Positions 1-6,220 of a DNA stretch of 6,220 bases are shown here, in pieces. The notes under the pieces are model-generated. The model was not told where the DNA came from. It worked only from the letters and a program-made list of their open reading frames with translations, and did no database searches. The translations under genes and the position numbers were made by a program. The stretch is from an uncultured Oscillibacter sp. GTDB taxonomy: Bacteria > Bacillota > Clostridia > Oscillospirales > Oscillospiraceae. The stretch is taken from contig CAMHDB010000118.1 in NCBI GenBank assembly GCA_946183715.1, forward strand, positions 1 through 6,220. The letters run 5' to 3'. The stretch's first letter is position 1. Every line of letters starts with the position of its first letter.

Positions 1-142
1 CCCTATGAGGGATTAAAACAACTCCGGCGGAATGGGGGCGTTGCTTACCACGACGCAAACACCGTGTCATACCTTCCCTATGAGGGATTAAAACTCAGAG
101 CAGAAGTTTATTTCAGCCGCTGTTCACGATGTTATCGAGCGG

Positions 143-170
143 GTCATACTTCCCTATGAGGGATTAAAAC
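143..170 (+). repeat. CRISPR repeat copy one base short
   Basis: This internal copy reads GTCATAC-TTCCC where the other two complete copies read GTCATACCTTCCC. It has lost one C and is 28 bases long. The rest of the unit, including the GGGATTAAAAC end, is unchanged. Confidence 0.85.
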
Positions 171-210
171 ACAAACACGGACAAAATGGCTCCAGAGTCT
201 CCGCATACAC

Positions 211-239
211 GTCATACCTTCCCTATGAGGGACGAAAAC
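211..239 (+). repeat. Degenerate terminal CRISPR repeat
   Basis: This last copy matches the repeat over its first 22 bases but ends GGGACGAAAAC instead of GGGATTAAAAC (TT changed to CG). Decay of the repeat farthest from the leader is the common pattern, so this copy marks the old end of the array. Its AAAA run abuts the hairpin at 240-269 and would supply the U-tract of a terminator read on the minus strand. Confidence 0.85.
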
Positions 240-276
240 AAGCCCTCCTCCGTTATCGGAGGAAGGCTTGCTTTTT
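235..276. terminator. Bidirectional rho-independent terminator between the CRISPR array and the signalling operon
   Basis: The arms 240-252 (AAGCCCTCCTCCG) and 257-269 (CGGAGGAAGGCTT) pair over 13 positions with one C/A mismatch (245 with 264) and enclose a TTAT loop. On the plus strand the stem is followed by GC and five T (272-276), which would end the CRISPR precursor transcript. On the minus strand the same stem is followed by GTTTTCGTC, made from the last bases of the terminal repeat. That could end the two-gene operon, whose last stop codon lies 65 bases away. Termination is inferred from structure only. Confidence 0.85.
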
Positions 277-333
277 CGCGTGATTTTGTTAAGGGCGCGG
301 CGGCTTCCGCTGTGAAATTTTTAATACGCGAGG

Positions 334-1368
334 TCAATGGAAAGCCTGCCGCATTGTGTAGCCCGTGTCCTTGCGTATCATATCCAGCATGATGGCGGCG
401 AAAGCCGGGTCGAACTGCGCGCCGCGGCCCTTCCGGATTTCCTCCGCCACCGCCGACTGCGGCAGTACGTCCCGGTAACTGCGCCGGGAAGTCATGGCGT
501 CGTAGGCGTCGGCTACGGCGACTATCCGCGCTTCTTCGGGGATGTCCGTCCCGGAGAGGCCGTCGGGGTAGCCCTTCCCGTCGTAACGCTCGTGGTGCCA
601 GCGGGCCCCGACGGAGAGTTCCGGGAACTCGGAGATGTTTTGCAGTATCTGCGCTCCCTTTTCGGGATGTGTACGGATGACGGCGTATTCCTCGTCGGTG
701 AGGGGCTCCGGCTTGCGGATGATGTCGTCGGGGATTCCAATTTTCCCGATGTCGTGCAGCAGGCCAATCATGTAAATACGCTGCGCGCGTTCCTCGGACT
801 GCCCGACGCGGCGGGCGATTTCCCGCGCGTACTCCGCCACCCGCCGGGAGTGCCCGTTGGTATAGGCGTCCTTGGCGTCCACGGCCCCCGCCAGAGACAA
901 TACCGCCTGTACGCTCAATCTCGCCAAGCGCTCCTGCTGTTCTATGACCTCCCGCGTCTTCTCCAGTACCTGACTGGACAGGTCGTTTTGCAGTCGTGTC
1001 AGGTCGATGATATGCCGGACGCGGGTCAGCAGTACGCCGGGGACGAACGGCTTTTTGATAAAGTCCATGGCGCCGGCGTCCAGACCTCTGGTTTCCGTAT
1101 CGCTGTCCTCGTCGGCGGTGAGGAATATCGCGGGAATTGACCGGGTGCCGGGGTCGTCGCGGATTCTCCGCAAGGTCTCGAAGCCGTCCATGCCGTGCAT
1201 ATGGATGTCAAGCAGAATCAGGTCGGGACGCCTCCCGGCACCCAGAAAGCGCAGGGCCTCCTCGCCCGACTTGACACAGCTCGCCCGCATTTGGTTGGAC
1301 AGCAGAATATGGCTCGCGGCCCGCAAATTGTTGGCGTCGTCGTCTACGACGAGAATCCATTCGTTCAC
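334..1368 (-). CDS. Response regulator with receiver and HD-GYP domain, probable cyclic-di-GMP phosphodiesterase (RpfG-like)
   Basis: This 344-residue cytoplasmic protein has two domains. Residues 1-120 form a CheY-like receiver with acidic residues D9-D11, phospho-acceptor D54 in ILLDIHM, T84 and K106 before P107. A charged helical linker (about 125-155) leads to an HD-GYP domain (about 156-340). There the metal and catalytic motifs are intact: H173, HDIGK at 205-209, H234, HHE at 258-260, DGKGYP at 263-268 and D287-x-x-D290. HD-GYP proteins hydrolyse cyclic-di-GMP, and this architecture is that of RpfG. Phosphorylation of D54 by the upstream kinase's HPt domain probably sets phosphodiesterase activity. 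The start is GTG at 1368, chosen because AAAGGAGG lies 7 bases upstream and the protein then begins exactly where a receiver should. The gene follows the kinase by 20 bases, so the two are almost certainly cotranscribed. It lacks any DNA-binding domain. Activity and the direction of control by phosphorylation are inferred. Confidence 0.95.
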   Translation of the reverse strand: MNEWILVVDDDANNLRAASHILLSNQMRASCVKSGEEALRFLGAGRRPDLILLDIHMHGMDGFETLRRIRDDPGTRSIPAIFLTADEDSDTETRGLDAGAMDFIKKPFVPGVLLTRVRHIIDLTRLQNDLSSQVLEKTREVIEQQERLARLSVQAVLSLAGAVDAKDAYTNGHSRRVAEYAREIARRVGQSEERAQRIYMIGLLHDIGKIGIPDDIIRKPEPLTDEEYAVIRTHPEKGAQILQNISEFPELSVGARWHHERYDGKGYPDGLSGTDIPEEARIVAVADAYDAMTSRRSYRDVLPQSAVAEEIRKGRGAQFDPAFAAIMLDMIRKDTGYTMRQAFH

Positions 1369-1375
1369 CGGAGGC

Positions 1376-1383
1376 CCTCCTTT
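1376..1383 (-). promoter_or_regulatory. Ribosome binding site of the HD-GYP regulator, deciding its GTG start
   Basis: Minus-strand AAAGGAGG is a near-perfect Shine-Dalgarno sequence, 7 bases before the GTG codon. It overlaps the short inverted repeat GGAGG-G-CCTCC, which could weakly pair with itself, though the loop is too tight for a strong hairpin. It lies in the 20-base gap after the kinase stop codon, so translation is likely coupled. Confidence 0.8.
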
Positions 1384-1388
1384 ACTTT

Positions 1389-4300
1389 TTACAGAGTTTC
1401 CAGCAGCTTTTCCAAGGCCTTCTGCGCCGTTTCGGTCTCGAAGTCGTCGACGGCCCGGCAGATTTCCTCCAATGCCGGATACAACGCCGTATCCCGCAAG
1501 GCGTGCAGGATTTCCCCGGCGCGCCCGGTCTCGAACATCGAAAGGCAGTCCGCCGCCTCGCGCAGTTTCGCCGCTAATTCCGCTCTGCTTCCGCCGTCCG
1601 GCGCGGCGTCGGGAAGGCCCAGCGCGGCGCGGAGTTCCTTCGCCGTCTGACTGTAACGCAACAGTAGCGTCTCCGCGCCCTGTTCCAGCGCTTGAGAGTC
1701 CTGATTCTTTGCGGCGGTCTCCTGCGCGAGGGCCAGTTCGGAAAGCGCGTCCGCGCCAATCATCCGCGCCCCGCTCTTGAGCGCGTGTACGCGCGTCTGG
1801 TAGTCGGAAAGGGCTCCGCTTTCGTAGTCGGCGCGGATTTGGCCGGCGTTGCGCGGCGCGGCGGTCACGAAATCGCGCAGGAGTTCCAGATAAAACGCCC
1901 TGTCCCCCGCCGCGTAGCCCAGCCCGGCTTTGACATTATACCCCGCCGCGCCTAACCGCGTCAAGGTGTCGGCGTCGCCGGACTGCGCGTTCGGTACGCC
2001 GCCCGCGGGCGCGTCTCCGCGCCAGACGTACTTCTCTTCCGGCAAGTAGCGCGCAAGCGTTTCTTCGAGCTCCGTGACTTCTATCGGCTTCGAGAGATAG
2101 CCCTGAAAGCCCGCGTCCAGATAGCTTTCCCGCGCGCCGACGACCGCGTTGGCCGTCAGCGCAATCACCGCCGTCCCGTCCGGCAAAATCCCCTCTTCTT
2201 TCAAAAGTCCCAGCGTTTGAATGCCGTCCATCCCGGGCATCATGTGGTCCATGAAAATGATGTCGTAGCGCTTCTCACGCGCCATTTTCAGACACTTCGC
2301 GCCGCCTTCCGCCAAGTCCGGCACGATTCCGCAGCGTTTCATGAGGCCTTTGGCTACTTTCAGGTTCATGTCGTTGTCGTCGACAACCAGCACGTCCGCG
2401 CCCGAAACCCACAGCGATTTCCGCTCCCGTGTCCGGCGGGTTTCGCTCGCGCGGCGCGCGTCATAGTCGCCGATACCCTCCCGGTCGATGATTCTCTGAT
2501 TCAGCCGGAAAGAGAACGTCGAACCCTCCCCGTATACGCTCTCTACGCGCAACTCGCTCTCCATCATGGCAAGCAGTTTCCGCACAATGGACACGCCCAG
2601 CCCGGTGCCCTCTATATTGCGGTTGCGCTCCTCGTCCAGACGCTGGAACGATTCGTACAGCTTCTCCATGTCCTCCGTGCGGATACCGATTCCGGTGTCA
2701 ATGACGCTCACGGACAGCTCGCAGGTGTCCTCGCTGACAATCGCGCTCCGGATGCGCAACGTGACGGAACCCGACGGCGTATATTTCAGCGCGTTGGACA
2801 GCAGATTCGTGATAATCTGCCGGATACGCATATCGTCGCCGTAGAGCGCGTGCGGAATGCCGGGGTCAATCTCGCGGCGGAAGTCAAGGCCCTTTTTCGA
2901 CGCCCGCTCCGCGCCCATTGTCACTAAGTCGTCAATTAGGGAGAGCGTGTCGTACTTCGCCGGGATGATTTCCATTTTGCCGTCCTCGATTTTGGAAAAG
3001 TCGAGAATGCTGTTGATGAGCGCCAGCAACGTGCGTCCGGCGCTCTGGATGCTCGCGGCGTAGTCGAGAATATCGGGGTCGGAACTCTCCGCGAGAATCA
3101 TTTCGTTCATGCCCAGCACGGCGTTGATGGGCGTCCGGATTTCGTGGCTCATCTGCGCCAGAAACTGCGACTTCGCCCGGCCTCCCGACACGGCGGCCTC
3201 GGCGGCCTCCACCAGTTGCGCGTTGACCTCCCTCTGCCAGCGGATAAGGCGGTCAATCAGGGCCATCATGACAGAACTGCACAGGATGAACAGCGCCGCG
3301 AAAATCGCCGCGACGAGTACGACGGACTTGTAAATGCTCCACCAGCGGTTTACGACCATGACCGTAAAGTCGGAAACGTCGCTCCGCCGCGCCAGACAGG
3401 CGGCGTATCCGCCGTGGTAGTCCCGGAAGACCGTGACGCGGTTGCCATAGTAGGCGTTGGCGTAGTCGGTGTCCTGCACGTTGACGGCGTTGTCCGGCGA
3501 CATCTGGTAGGCGCCGTTGGGGTGGTTGACAATCGCGCCGTTGGGGTCGATTAAAAACGCGTAGCTGTCGGCGGTGTAACTCTCGCTGAGGACGCGCACG
3601 AGTTTGTCCATATAGAAGTCAATGCCGAAAATGCCCAGAAATTCGCCCTTCCCGCCGTAGACCACGCGCGACATTGTGATACAGTAAACGCCCGTCTGCG
3701 CGTCGAGGTACGGGACGGAAATCCCGGTGCCCGTCGGCGAACGCTCCGCGCTGATGTACCACGGGCGATTCTCTACCCGGAAATCCTCGTCGGGCTCCCA
3801 GCCGCTGTCCATAATCAGCGGGCGTTCCCAGTAGGGGTTCGCCATGTAGCAGGCGGAAATGTCGCTGTAATTGCCGGAAACGTCGTGGAGCAGCCGGACG
3901 GCTTCCTCGTAATCCTCCATGAGCTCGGGACGCGCCGAAATCATGTCCGTAAACATGCGCAGTATGCTTTCCTGCTCCGTGACCCACTCGGAAAGGCGGT
4001 TGTTATAAGTATCGGCCTCGCGGCTCATGCGGATGTCGCCCCAGTTGACGGTAGTCCGGACGCACAGCGCCAGTCCCGTCGACAGCGCAATGAGCAACAC
4101 GGCAATCACGCCGTTGCGCACCAGCCGTCCCGGCACGGAAGAGTTGGCGGTGATACTCTTCTTGGTGTTCTTTTGTTCGGCGGGCTTTTCGCGCAGCAAG
4201 TCGGAGTAGGAAATCAGATTGTTGACGGAGTCCGACAGGCGCAACGCCGATTCCTTTATCTGTCCCACGGTTTCCTGCGGGTTCTCGCTCCCTTCAATGA

Positions 4301-6014
4301 TTTTCAAGTCGCTGAGGCGTAAAATACGCCTCAGGGGTTCCCGCATTTCGACGGAAAGGCCCGCAAACAGGGCGTCGCGTTCCGACAGTTCCGCCTCCGC
4401 CCGGGCGCAACTCTTCACACTCACCATATAGAAGACGATAATCACGGCGACCATAAGAAGGTTAATCGCCGCCATGAGTATCGTTTGGCGGTAGCTGTTG
4501 GCGTAGAGCGCGGAGGTGTCCACGCTGAGAATCAGATACCAGTCGTTGCTCGTCTGACTGCTGAAAATGACATGGGACTTTCCGCCCAGACGCGCCCGGA
4601 AACTGTCGTGTTCTTTGGACGCAGTCACGCGTTCGAGGATGTCGGCATAATCGGGGAGTTTGTCGGCGGCGCGCTCCCCGACCAGCGACATGTCCGTATA
4701 GCCGACAATCAGCCCCCCGGCGGTGACTATCATTGCTGTCTGGTCTTTGCTGTCCGTCATTCGCAGAATGGACTCCTGCAACTTGGAAAAGTTGAAATCC
4801 ATGGCGACTACCGTGTCCTCGTCGGAAAGCATGGTCGAGACCGTGAAGCACATATTCCCCGTGTTCGCGTCCAGATACGGCTCCGTGATGTAGACCTGTC
4901 CGAAATTTTCCTTTGCGCCGATGTACCACAGCCGTTCGGCGGCGTGGTAGTCGTCGGGGGCGTCGAAATCGGGGATGATGTGCCACGTACTGCCCGCGTA
5001 GTAGACGTTGAAGCACACACCGTCCGGGTTCGAGGCGTAGGTCGCCTTCTGCCCCACGATGAAGGCCGTCATTTCCTCCCGCGACGGATACGAGGAAATG
5101 AGCTGTTCGGCCCCCATGGCCAGACGCAGTACGTTTCCCTCGGCGTCGGAAATCGTCTTTTGCAGGTCGCCGCGGATGCTGTACAACTGGATATTGCCGA
5201 TTTCCTCCGTCTGCGCGGCGGTCATGTTGAAAATGAGGCTGATATTCATTGCCAGCACCGCCAGAAACACCAGCGCGATAGTGACAATGATATGACTGCC
5301 GATGGGCCCTCCCTTGTCGTAACTCTGCCCGGAGTTCCTGTTTTCGAGCAGGGCCATAAAACCCAGAAAGGCGATGGACTCAAAAAACAGCTCCGTCAGC
5401 ACGGACCAGAGCGCCTGTATGACGACGCCCAGCAGGGCAATGACAATCAAAGTAAGCGTCGCCCAGCGGTCGGCCCTTGGCATAGCGCCGTCGAACCGGA
5501 GGAACGACGCGACGCCGATGACGGAATAGAACGCCGCCACGACGTAGAGGGCCCACAGGAACGCGCCCCGGTGGTAAACCAGAGAGGCGTCCACATAGAA
5601 ACAGACATGCGTCAGAGGATTCGTCAGAATCAGCAGTTCGGCGCACAGGCAGGCAAGAAAGAAAAGTCCGAAGCCGCCGCCGCTCCATTTTTTTGTCACT
5701 CCGGTGAGGTTCAGGACATAGAGCGTAAAGAGACAGGAGAGGGCGTTGTGCGAGATGTAGTAGACTTCGTGCAGAAGCTCCAGCGTCAGAATGCTGGTAT
5801 GGAAGTCCTGCGCGACGGCGCTCGTCACGGAGGCCGCCGACGAGACGATGACGCTCAGCAAGAGCGCCAAAAAGACAAAGCGTTGGTCGGACAGTTTCCG
5901 GCGCAAGCCTTCCGGAAACGCTTCCTTCTGTCCTCCGTGCGCGAATGCAGCGCTGAACGTAAAGCAGAAAAGCGACACCAAAAAAGCGGATACTTCCAAA
6001 ATGTTTTCGTTCAT
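1389..6014 (-). CDS. Multi-sensor hybrid histidine kinase: 7TM, two dCache domains, HisKA, HATPase, receiver and HPt
   Basis: This 1541-residue inner-membrane sensor kinase is much longer than ordinary dCache hybrid kinases. Order: seven helices (about 6-26, 46-66, 81-104, 113-131, 149-171, 184-203, 206-222; basic loops fit N-out/C-in); TM 239-263; dCache 1 (265-505); TM 508-532; a DHp-like helix pair (540-605) with V555 where the histidine should be; TM 632-652; dCache 2 (655-893); TM 896-920; HisKA with H957 in MSHEIRTP; HATPase with N1070/N1074, DTGIG 1106-1110, GTGLG 1136-1140 and GEGSTF 1162-1167; receiver with D1212/D1213, D1256, T1287, K1309; HPt with H1410 in HALKSG; and an unassigned helical tail (1464-1541). 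A full His-Asp-His relay is therefore present and should feed D54 of the HD-GYP regulator encoded next. Both dCache domains carry RxWY, YxD and a later D, the pattern of amino-acid-binding dCache domains. The ATG at 6014 has AAAGGGA 6 bases upstream and a promoter 42 bases upstream. Ligands are inferred. Confidence 0.95.
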   Translation of the reverse strand: MNENILEVSAFLVSLFCFTFSAAFAHGGQKEAFPEGLRRKLSDQRFVFLALLLSVIVSSAASVTSAVAQDFHTSILTLELLHEVYYISHNALSCLFTLYVLNLTGVTKKWSGGGFGLFFLACLCAELLILTNPLTHVCFYVDASLVYHRGAFLWALYVVAAFYSVIGVASFLRFDGAMPRADRWATLTLIVIALLGVVIQALWSVLTELFFESIAFLGFMALLENRNSGQSYDKGGPIGSHIIVTIALVFLAVLAMNISLIFNMTAAQTEEIGNIQLYSIRGDLQKTISDAEGNVLRLAMGAEQLISSYPSREEMTAFIVGQKATYASNPDGVCFNVYYAGSTWHIIPDFDAPDDYHAAERLWYIGAKENFGQVYITEPYLDANTGNMCFTVSTMLSDEDTVVAMDFNFSKLQESILRMTDSKDQTAMIVTAGGLIVGYTDMSLVGERAADKLPDYADILERVTASKEHDSFRARLGGKSHVIFSSQTSNDWYLILSVDTSALYANSYRQTILMAAINLLMVAVIIVFYMVSVKSCARAEAELSERDALFAGLSVEMREPLRRILRLSDLKIIEGSENPQETVGQIKESALRLSDSVNNLISYSDLLREKPAEQKNTKKSITANSSVPGRLVRNGVIAVLLIALSTGLALCVRTTVNWGDIRMSREADTYNNRLSEWVTEQESILRMFTDMISARPELMEDYEEAVRLLHDVSGNYSDISACYMANPYWERPLIMDSGWEPDEDFRVENRPWYISAERSPTGTGISVPYLDAQTGVYCITMSRVVYGGKGEFLGIFGIDFYMDKLVRVLSESYTADSYAFLIDPNGAIVNHPNGAYQMSPDNAVNVQDTDYANAYYGNRVTVFRDYHGGYAACLARRSDVSDFTVMVVNRWWSIYKSVVLVAAIFAALFILCSSVMMALIDRLIRWQREVNAQLVEAAEAAVSGGRAKSQFLAQMSHEIRTPINAVLGMNEMILAESSDPDILDYAASIQSAGRTLLALINSILDFSKIEDGKMEIIPAKYDTLSLIDDLVTMGAERASKKGLDFRREIDPGIPHALYGDDMRIRQIITNLLSNALKYTPSGSVTLRIRSAIVSEDTCELSVSVIDTGIGIRTEDMEKLYESFQRLDEERNRNIEGTGLGVSIVRKLLAMMESELRVESVYGEGSTFSFRLNQRIIDREGIGDYDARRASETRRTRERKSLWVSGADVLVVDDNDMNLKVAKGLMKRCGIVPDLAEGGAKCLKMAREKRYDIIFMDHMMPGMDGIQTLGLLKEEGILPDGTAVIALTANAVVGARESYLDAGFQGYLSKPIEVTELEETLARYLPEEKYVWRGDAPAGGVPNAQSGDADTLTRLGAAGYNVKAGLGYAAGDRAFYLELLRDFVTAAPRNAGQIRADYESGALSDYQTRVHALKSGARMIGADALSELALAQETAAKNQDSQALEQGAETLLLRYSQTAKELRAALGLPDAAPDGGSRAELAAKLREAADCLSMFETGRAGEILHALRDTALYPALEEICRAVDDFETETAQKALEKLLETL

Positions 6015-6020
6015 ACGAGT

Positions 6021-6027
6021 TCCCTTT
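6021..6027 (-). promoter_or_regulatory. Ribosome binding site of the hybrid kinase
   Basis: Minus-strand AAAGGGA lies 6 bases before the ATG at 6014 and supports that start. Another ATG overlaps its upstream side at 6029, but it is in a different frame and has no comparable Shine-Dalgarno sequence of its own. Confidence 0.7.
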
Positions 6028-6055
6028 CATGCGTCGTGGCCTTGTGTTTCGCTTC

Positions 6056-6085
6056 ATTATAGCACGGAACCCTCTCCGCGCGCAA
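6056..6085 (-). promoter_or_regulatory. Extended -10 sigma-70/sigma-A-type promoter of the kinase/HD-GYP operon
   Basis: On the minus strand a perfect TATAAT (6061-6056) is preceded by TGC, giving the extended -10 form TGnTATAAT. A weak -35, TTGCGC (6085-6080), lies 18 bases farther upstream. Transcription would start near 6049, leaving a leader of roughly 35 bases before the ATG. The good -10 and poor -35 suggest housekeeping polymerase, possibly helped by an activator. No other promoter is evident before the second gene, so both genes probably depend on this one. Confidence 0.75.
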
Positions 6086-6162
6086 TAGACCCGTGATAAT
6101 CGGACATTGGCAAACAGCCGCGCACGCGGTTTCCGCAAGCAACTTCGTGTTTACGCAAAAAG

Positions 6163-6186
6163 GCGGTAAGCGATAAATAAGCGGTA
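6163..6186. promoter_or_regulatory. Possible regulator-binding direct repeats upstream of the operon
   Basis: GCGGTA occurs at 6163-6168 and 6181-6186, and TAAGCG at 6167-6172 and 6178-6183. The TAAGCG copies are 11 bases apart, about one helical turn, with an AT-rich centre. The site lies about 115-135 bases upstream of the inferred transcription start, within reach for an activator. The repeats are short and could be chance; no known factor is recognised. Confidence 0.2.
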
Positions 6187-6220
6187 CGGCGCAAAGTAAC
6201 CCGCCGGGGGATCAAGTCCC

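Larger units (their letters stand above)
1..239 (+). CRISPR. CRISPR array, leader-distal end (array continues off the left edge)
   Basis: Four repeat copies lie at 1-19 (the last 19 bases only, cut by the window edge), 66-94, 143-170 and 211-239. The full unit is 29 bases, beginning GTCATACCTTCCC and ending GGGATTAAAAC, with a small internal inverted repeat TCCCT-ATG-AGGGA. Three unrelated spacers lie at 20-65 (46 bases), 95-142 (48) and 171-210 (40). Repeats ending in ATTAAAAC resemble the ATTGAAAC-type 3' ends of type I-B and type III repeats, where this end forms the 5' handle of the crRNA; that makes plus the likely crRNA strand. The decayed last copy at 211-239 also puts the leader to the left, outside the window. 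No cas gene is visible, so the subtype cannot be assigned. The spacers are longer and more variable than usual. Confidence 0.95.

Noticed and set aside
270..333. A small RNA or second terminator in the gap before the regulator stop codon
   Set aside because: There is only a weak GU-containing hairpin (about 299-313) and no promoter; the strong terminator at 235-276 suffices.
186..392. A 68-codon plus-strand open frame starting in the last spacer
   Set aside because: It runs through the terminal CRISPR repeat and the terminator hairpin and into the regulator gene in antisense; there is no ribosome binding site or recognisable protein.
337..1140. A 267-codon plus-strand open frame opposite the HD-GYP gene
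   Set aside because: It mirrors a gene with all catalytic motifs intact and has no start signal or domain of its own.
4485..6062. A 525-codon plus-strand open frame opposite the kinase sensory region
   Set aside because: It is antisense to well-defined transmembrane and dCache domains. Its product is rich in His, Arg, Gly and Val, as expected from the complement of a GC-rich gene, and matches no family I know.
6114..6127. Small inverted repeat CCGC-GCAC-GCGG as a terminator of an upstream gene
   Set aside because: It has only four base pairs and no T-run within the next few bases on either strand.
5380..6138. A 252-codon minus-strand frame overlapping the kinase start, with an internal ATG at 6029
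   Set aside because: It is a shifted frame of the seven-helix region, and its product is Arg-rich rather than membrane-like. The AAAGGGA and promoter spacing fit the ATG at 6014.
6200..6220. Possible tRNA T-arm at the right edge (GGGGG-ATCAAGT-CCC)
   Set aside because: The loop has seven bases but lacks the TTC start, and no anticodon or D arm can be folded from the preceding 60 bases. It is more likely a chance inverted repeat cut by the window end.

Overview
The window holds the leader-distal end of a CRISPR array on the left. The rest is a two-gene signalling operon on the minus strand. The base composition is fairly GC-rich. The kinase core (MSHEIRTPINAVLGMNEMI) and the combination of dCache, HisKA, receiver and HPt in one protein look like sensor kinases of anaerobic Clostridia, or possibly Synergistota. 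That assignment is an impression from family resemblance. No marker gene is present to fix the taxonomy.

Layout. Positions 1-239 carry one edge-truncated and three full-length CRISPR repeats with three spacers; the crRNA strand is probably plus and the array continues off the left edge. The last repeat is decayed at its 3' end and runs straight into a strong hairpin with A/T tracts on both sides (about 235-276). This hairpin looks like a bidirectional terminator for the array (plus) and for the operon arriving from the right (minus). No cas gene is present. Positions 277-333 are a short gap with nothing convincing. Positions 334-1368 (minus) encode a response regulator with a receiver and an intact HD-GYP cyclic-di-GMP phosphodiesterase domain. 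Twenty bases upstream, 1389-6014 (minus) encodes a 1541-residue hybrid histidine kinase. A good extended -10 promoter sits at 6056-6085, and 6086-6220 is upstream DNA with short direct repeats but no gene.

How the genes work together. The kinase appears to gather signals through a seven-helix membrane module and two separate extracytoplasmic dCache domains. Phosphate would then pass His957 -> Asp1256 -> His1410 within the kinase, and on to Asp54 of the HD-GYP regulator, so that the external signal sets cyclic-di-GMP breakdown. The most unusual point is that the kinase looks like two receptor kinases joined end to end. The first dCache is followed by a dimerisation-helix domain that has lost its phospho-accepting histidine (Val555) and has no ATPase domain. 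Both dCache domains keep the residues of the known amino-acid-binding dCache motif, so amino acids are the leading ligand guess.
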